This document shows positions 59,682-64,000 of a DNA stretch of 64,000 bases, piece after piece (within the stretch, counting starts at the first letter, position 1; every line of letters begins with the position of its first letter). The position numbers and the translations under genes are program-made. The stretch is taken from positions 1,426,001 through 1,490,000 of the forward strand of contig NZ_JACFOY010000001.1 in NCBI RefSeq assembly GCF_016102285.1. Reading direction: 5' to 3'. The notes beneath the pieces are model-generated. The model did not search any database and was not told where the DNA came from. It was given only the letters and a program-made list of their open reading frames with translations. This DNA comes from Bartonella sp. M0177 (GTDB lineage Bacteria; Pseudomonadota; Alphaproteobacteria; Rhizobiales; Rhizobiaceae).

Positions 59682-60553
59682 CAACAAACCTGTCTCTCTT
59701 TTGACTGTTTTCTTGCATCAATACTTGCCAAGCTTCGTAAGTCCCAACACGGCCTCCATCTGCATTTGGTACCCAAGTTTAAAATCAACCCCGTAAACAG
59801 TGTCGTCGGGATATTCTGTGACCAGTTCTACTCCGAAAGCGGCATTGGGTTAAAGCGTAAAAAACAGGGAATGCTATAATTGTTTCAAACCCCGGTTCGC
59901 CGCATTGATCTCCACACCAACACCGTTAATGCTGCAGTTAACGACCAAAAAAATGTAACAGATCAGACCTGTGCATGGCGCAAAATTTCCATGTTTCACA
60001 CAAAATTATTCTAAAAAAGCTAATTTCTTAGAATTTTCTATTGCATTTTCCAATGCCTGAATTTTTTCTTCAAGAAGTGTATGTGCATTGATAAAATAGA
60101 TAAAAATATGTCTAAAATTCTATATTAAGATAACGGTTAAAATTCCTCCAAATACAAAACATAAACGTTTCGAATATATGGAGTTTATTCAATCTTCTAA
60201 CTGTATAAAATTGAAATTCTGTTTCAATATTTTGTTACATTCTTAATAATCTAGATCGCTATTTTTTTGTAAGTAGAATTTTATTTGTTTTATTACAATA
60301 ATACTAGTTTATAACAATATTATCGAATATATTTATTGTATAATATATTTTTTAACATTCTAGTTTTGTTATTTTATTTTTATACATCAATTCATTTATT
60401 TTATATTGATAAAACTTAAACAAGTCATCAGTACAATTTTGATTTAAAGTTCGTTGTTTCATCAACTTTTAACTCTGAAGTAGCCGCTTAGATTCATCAA
60501 AATCTAAAAGATCATCCTTAATTTAATTAATTGCATAAGCGGCAGCGTCTAAA
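59682..60553. other. Decayed and AT-rich non-coding region
   Basis: The left part carries minus-strand remnants, for example 59718-59849 (VELVTEYPDDTVYGVDFKLG, ends in TGA, no start). The stretch from about 60000 to 60540 is extremely AT-rich with stops in all frames and no repeat structure that I can define. Confidence 0.45.
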
Positions 60554-60748
60554 CTACCTGCAACAGCGGAGTAAGCAGGGGAGAATGGTTGACGTAAGGG
60601 TATCTGACATGAGTGTGGAATCTTCTCCCGTAAGGCCGGATTGTGCCACAGCTTCTTTGATTATGCCGTTGATATGCGGCGCAATCAGCGTGCTGAAAGC
60701 TGTAGATTCGATACAGCGCAATCGCCAATCACCAAATTTTTTGGTCAT
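60554..60748 (-). CDS. Hypothetical protein or gene fragment, 64 residues
   Basis: Minus-strand frame starting MTKKFGDWRLRCIESTAFST, with SGLTGEDSTLMSDTLTSTIL and ending in CLLRCCR. The content looks more protein-like than the overlapping plus-strand frame. There is only an A-rich stretch in place of a ribosome-binding site. Likely a truncated remnant. Confidence 0.3.
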   Translation of the reverse strand: MTKKFGDWRLRCIESTAFSTLIAPHINGIIKEAVAQSGLTGEDSTLMSDTLTSTILPCLLRCCR

Positions 60749-60912
60749 TATCTTTTCTTGTGGTGTCTCTAACTTTTTTTATTCTTGTGAGTTTACAGCC
60801 CTACTAGAGTGATGAAGCTATCAGAGAACCTACAAACCTATTTGATAGGTGTCATTTGATATCTTTCATCACAATGTTTTCGCGATTGTTGGTGTTTTAT
60901 AAAACAGTTTAA

Positions 60913-61662
60913 TTATATCTCGTAATAGCCTTTATAAAAATCTTTTGGCATTAAAGAGATTAATTCCGATGACCTTTCATGAAATTTATCAGGTTGATTA
61001 ACAATATCAAACATATCATTTGTAACAAAAATTGTTATATGATTTAGAGTTTCTTCTACTCTAAAACCGGCTTTTTTTATGATCGAAACGTCAATATTCT
61101 TATAGAGATCTTTTCTCAAAGACTGCGCCCAATAAGGAAAGGGAATATTAGGGTTATTCCACCTACCAAAAGAGGTTGTTTCATATTTAGGACGTTTCAA
61201 TTCTCCCAAAGAATACATATGCAAACATGATAACTCGACATCATAAAACCAGTTTAATAGCTCCATATAAAAGTCCTGCCAATTAAAACTATTCAGGTTT
61301 TTATTTGTCAATGGAAAACCAATCTCCAGACTACTACGCGGAATAGGATGTGTTGGGCTAAAACTTCCAATTGAGAAATCACCACTATATTTAAATTGTT
61401 TACGTCTTCTGAAAGAAAACCTATAAAATTTGGATAGTTTTGTTATTTCGTCGAATACTTCTTGTCTATTTGTCTTGAGCTTGTCATAAGAAAACGGATG
61501 ACGAATGCATTCAGGATCATCCGAGATGAATTCAACGCCAAGCCTTTCATCATATTGGCATAGCCATTCAATGAATTTTTCAAAAAAAACTTCCCTTTGT
61601 TCAGGTACTGTCGTGTTGGAAAAATACAACCTAATATGTGGCCGCTCTTCACCAAATTTCAT
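60913..61662 (-). CDS. Candidate immunity protein next to CdiA-type toxin remnant
   Basis: An intact 249-residue cytosolic protein, AT-rich, with a strong GGAGG site 4 bases before ATG 61662 (MKFGEERPHIRLYF). It has no signal peptide or TM helix; it is rich in aromatic residues (FYRFSFRRRKQF, FNWQDFYMELLNWFYDVEL). It begins 24 bases after the end of a broken nuclease-type toxin tip on the same strand, the classic position of a cognate immunity gene in contact-dependent inhibition and other polymorphic toxin systems. The family is not recognised with certainty; function is inferred from position. Confidence 0.65.
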   Translation of the reverse strand: MKFGEERPHIRLYFSNTTVPEQREVFFEKFIEWLCQYDERLGVEFISDDPECIRHPFSYDKLKTNRQEVFDEITKLSKFYRFSFRRRKQFKYSGDFSIGSFSPTHPIPRSSLEIGFPLTNKNLNSFNWQDFYMELLNWFYDVELSCLHMYSLGELKRPKYETTSFGRWNNPNIPFPYWAQSLRKDLYKNIDVSIIKKAGFRVEETLNHITIFVTNDMFDIVNQPDKFHERSSELISLMPKDFYKGYYEI

Positions 61663-61685
61663 AATGCCTCCAAATATATTCAAGA

Positions 61686-62194
61686 TTAAGGTAAGGGTAT
61701 CTCTATCAGGCTCGGACCTCTACTATTGAAGATTCCGCCTTTTCCCCGATCATAAGCATATACCTTACCACCTACACCCTTAATTGCTTTTACAAGTTTA
61801 CTGTTTAACTTGTTCAGGGGGTCAGTTCCGCGTTCTGCATCAATAATAAATTTATATTGAATGCCTTGATCTTTAGCAAGTTGGTTTTGTTCTTAGGATT
61901 TCTTTTTATTTCTGAGGTAGCGAACATTTTTTAGTTCGGTAATGACAATATTCACAGTAAAATCAGTTATTGTTCTGGCTGAGCCACCATCTTCCCATAA
62001 AGCCTATCTTCTGGCGTCTTAACCTCCTTCGCGATCTTCTCAGAGACATATTTGATGCCCTTGGCCATATTCTCGGCAGCCTGCGCCACGATGACAGAAA
62101 CCTTGCTACCTTTCATGTTAATGTCGCTCACAACATGAATATTTGAACCGGCAAAGGCGCTATGCTCACCAGCATCAAGGTTGATACTGGTTAT
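61686..62194 (-). pseudogene. 3' remnant of filamentous haemagglutinin/CdiA-like exoprotein with nuclease toxin tip
   Basis: Read on the minus strand, 62194 to about 62000 encodes haemagglutinin-type sequence (INLDAGEHSAFAGSNIHVVS, then VIVAQAAENMAKGIKYVSEK), open from a TAA at 62195-62197. A frameshift near 61990-62010 moves into a second frame with GGSARTITDFTVNIVITELK, where ELK fits the ExK of a PD-(D/E)xK nuclease. An in-frame TAA at 61893-61895 interrupts it. The tip continues as QNQLAKDQGIQYKFIIDAER and ends at 61686 with SLIEIPLP. The toxin is dead by frameshift plus stop. The haemagglutinin half uses GC-richer codons than the tip, as expected for exchangeable toxin modules. Confidence 0.72.
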
Positions 62195-62418
62195 TTAAAT
62201 GCAAGCTTAACGGTTAAGTTCACCCCCCACCACCCTATACGACGGAATAACTTCCCTCCCCGAAGGAGGCTACATGAATTAGCTATGAAATGCCCGCTTA
62301 ATACGCCCCCGCTATTGCGGGGACTAAAATTGCGTAAACAACCTATTATAAATATATGGCAGCGCTTACACTTCCTTGCAGATTGTAAACATAAGCGTTC
62401 AGCTGTTTTAAAATTTTT

Positions 62419-62898
62419 TTATTTTTCAGTCAATTTCCACGGTGCGGCTTCATTATGTTGCCAAATACCACTCTTGTTTGATTGTGCCTGTTTTTCTGAA
62501 ACACCGTAAAAACCGTTGGAATATTTCGGCCAATCAATAGCATAGCCGTTGCGAACCATCCAGCCTGCTATGTCATCCCCAGTCGAGGTATAGCAAATTG
62601 CAATTGTATTTCCTGAATTATCATTGCCACGAGGTTCGCAGCGCACAGGTTGCAATTCTGTCAGCCATTGCGAAAGAGCAGATGCGGCTTCTTTTCCGCA
62701 ATCATAACCGGCATCCTGACCATCTTTACATGTCTGGTTAAGATCCGGAGCATCTACTCCCCACAATTTTATACGTTGATTTTGAATTTCGAGTGTTTCC
62801 CCATCAATAACTTGGATAGCTCCGATTATTGCAGTACGGCTTTCCGCAAAGGCCGGCAATGTCATCACACAAAGCAAAATTGAAATGAGAAAGCGCAT
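62419..62898 (-). CDS. Secreted SNase-like protein with altered active site
   Basis: A 159-residue exported protein with a clear signal peptide (MRFLISILLCVMTLPAFAE). The nuclease-like OB domain has VIDGETLEIQNQRIKLWGVD and APDLNQTC. The acidic residue after DAP is Asp instead of Glu, and the region where family members have an Arg (DRYGRT-type) reads NDNSGNTIAICY, so the second catalytic Arg is absent. It is probably a weak or inactive nuclease, perhaps a binding protein. ATG 62898 has GGAG at the right distance; a start four codons earlier overlaps that site. Confidence 0.85.
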   Translation of the reverse strand: MRFLISILLCVMTLPAFAESRTAIIGAIQVIDGETLEIQNQRIKLWGVDAPDLNQTCKDGQDAGYDCGKEAASALSQWLTELQPVRCEPRGNDNSGNTIAICYTSTGDDIAGWMVRNGYAIDWPKYSNGFYGVSEKQAQSNKSGIWQHNEAAPWKLTEK

Positions 62899-63255
62899 TA
62901 TACACTCCATACCATCTTTCGAGACTTAAAACAGTCTAGGCGCATCCATTGTTAATTTAAATAATAAAATAAGGCCGAAAAAAGTTCCAATACCGTCTTT
63001 TATTGTAGAATTACGGACTACCGCGTTATCACGTTAAGATGCATCAATCAGGATGACAACACACTGCCCGCTTACAGACTTATGTCCGCTTTTGTTGATT
63101 ATTTTCAAGCCTCTGTCGACAGATAAAAACAACTTTTATACAGTTTTATAAATAAGAATTTTACATGCTATACAAAAATACAAAATTATAAAAACAACGG
63201 TAAAATATTACATACCGAGACAATTCGAAGTAAAATTAAAAAAAAGACATATAAA
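62899..63255. other. AT-rich intergenic region
   Basis: About 360 bases, AT-rich with many A/T runs; no frame or RNA recognised. It should include the promoter of the secreted SNase-like gene. Confidence 0.5.
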
Positions 63256-63288
63256 AACGGCTCAATATAAATTTTATATTGAGCCGTT
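63256..63288 (-). terminator. Long perfect hairpin terminator
   Basis: AACGGCTCAATATAAA and TTTATATTGAGCCGTT form a perfect 16-bp inverted repeat around a single base. On the minus strand it is followed by a T-rich stretch. It lies just past the stop of the gene at 63313, which it should terminate. Confidence 0.88.
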
Positions 63289-63312
63289 CAATAAATAAAT
63301 AATTTATTTTCG

Positions 63313-63957
63313 TTAATAGACAACAGCAAAATGAATTGATCCGATAGCGCCGGCAAAAATTTGCTTGCCATCCTGCGCAACTTGTTGCACTGCCTTTTGG
63401 TCAATTGCATTACGATCCCACATTGTACCGCCAATGCTCCCCTGCTTCCAATCAACCGGTTTACCAAGAAGATTTTCGGAATCCTTCTGGTTATAGATCT
63501 TTGCCGTATCATTTTGCAGGGCTTTGAACAAAGCATCATCACCTTTTGTAAGGCCACCAAGCTGGGCGGTCGATTTGACAAGGTCTTTCAGCTTGTCGTC
63601 ACTGATTTGAGGAGGTGTAAATACCTGAAAATTGCCCGTCGGAACACCTTCGAACCCGGCATATTTAGCCGCATCGGCATCCTTCAAAGTGCCGGTAAAA
63701 TATTGCGGATTTGTCATGTTCAAATTGACTTGCTGATTGATAATGCCGGATGCATTAATACCGTTTTCAACAAGTTCCTGAATACGCGATAAAGCATCGG
63801 AAATACGTGGCGACATCACATTACGATCATCGACACGCACGGTCTGTGTCGCATTCTTTTCCTGAACAATTTCCTGAATATTCTGGGCAGCCCGCAACCC
63901 CGGAACATCAAAACCATGATTGACCAAGTTCAAGTCGGTTGATGTGATTGATACCAT
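63313..63957 (-). CDS. Hypothetical protein, 214 residues
   Basis: An intact gene with GGAGG six bases before ATG 63957 and a strong terminator after it, so it is a well-defined single-gene unit at this edge. The protein begins MVSITSTDLNLVNHGFDVPG, is hydrophilic, has no signal peptide or TM helix and no cysteine, and is rich in Asn, Gln, Asp and Lys. Segments include RNVMSPRISDALSRIQELVE, QQVNLNMTNPQYFTGTL and SIGGTMWDRNAIDQKAVQQV. No family recognised. A secreted protein exported without a signal peptide is conceivable but unproven. Confidence 0.75.
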   Translation of the reverse strand: MVSITSTDLNLVNHGFDVPGLRAAQNIQEIVQEKNATQTVRVDDRNVMSPRISDALSRIQELVENGINASGIINQQVNLNMTNPQYFTGTLKDADAAKYAGFEGVPTGNFQVFTPPQISDDKLKDLVKSTAQLGGLTKGDDALFKALQNDTAKIYNQKDSENLLGKPVDWKQGSIGGTMWDRNAIDQKAVQQVAQDGKQIFAGAIGSIHFAVVY

Positions 63958-64000
63958 TTTCGCCTCCGGTGTAATGCCAATTCAGTCCAGCATTACTCTT

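Noticed and set aside
60531-60812. Plus-strand frame of 93 codons
   Set aside because: Overlaps the minus-strand frame 60554-60748, which has the more protein-like content. No motif or ribosome-binding site.
62305-62325. CCCCGC-TATT-GCGGGG hairpin near 62310 as terminator or REP element
   Set aside because: No T-run, and no second copy elsewhere in the window, so neither call is supported.
56704-64000. Attachment-site repeat of the tRNA-Thr 3' end
   Set aside because: I looked for the TTCGAGTCTCTCTGGGGGCA end further right and found no copy.

Overview
The window is chromosomal DNA from an alphaproteobacterium of the Hyphomicrobiales. Gene content and order (bolA-grxD, cysE-DUF3126, pyrB-pyrC-plsY-dprA-topA-rnr ... 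rpmG, accB-accC-aat, a DUF192 protein, a two-domain cold-shock protein) are typical of Brucella/Bartonella relatives. The AT-leaning composition points to Bartonellaceae. Cobalamin (cobT, cobS), molybdenum-cofactor (mobA, mobB) and branched-chain amino-acid uptake genes would fit the larger-genome, insect-gut Bartonella better than the reduced mammalian pathogens. That placement is inference, not something the sequence proves.

Layout. 1-1.9 kb: end of bolA, grxD with its terminator, and a Bcr/CflA-type MFS pump. 1.9-6.4 kb: a catabolic cassette with a LysR regulator divergent from a 2-hydroxycarboxylate transporter, a CitE-like CoA lyase and a class III CoA-transferase; an operator-like palindrome lies between regulator and transporter. 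6.4-16.4 kb: housekeeping genes (ttcA, rpsD, murI, trmJ, map, radC, cysE, an alpha/beta hydrolase, DUF192, a double cold-shock protein, a glyoxalase). 16.5-21.4 kb: a complete five-gene Liv-type ABC importer with an intergenic stem-loop after the binding protein. 22-25 kb: gatCA, a metallo-hydrolase, ruvX. 25.2-38.3 kb: an AidB-like flavoprotein, pyrimidine genes (the dihydroorotase lacks its metal ligands), plsY, dprA, topA, rnr, an MFS protein and rpmG. 38.9-56.5 kb: an L,D-transpeptidase, mobAB, a GST, a membrane-anchored SNase-like protein, a uracil-DNA glycosylase-like protein, an Lrp regulator next to thiM, cobT/cobS, an aspartic protease, dusA, an aminotransferase, an M48 protease with TPR-like tail, a DsbA-like thiol oxidoreductase, accBC and aat.

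56.6 kb to the right end is different. It begins with tRNA-Thr(UGU) and continues with low gene density, AT-rich DNA, unknown proteins and decayed coding fragments on the minus strand. Its most informative part is 60.9-62.2 kb: the broken 3' end of a filamentous-haemagglutinin/CdiA-type exoprotein with a nuclease-like C-terminal toxin tip (one frameshift, one in-frame stop), followed by an intact reading frame in the position of a cognate immunity gene. A secreted SNase-like protein lacking an expected active-site arginine and an unknown 214-residue protein follow. This looks like a degraded interbacterial-competition island beside a tRNA gene.

No CRISPR array, rRNA operon, intact transposase or integrase was seen.
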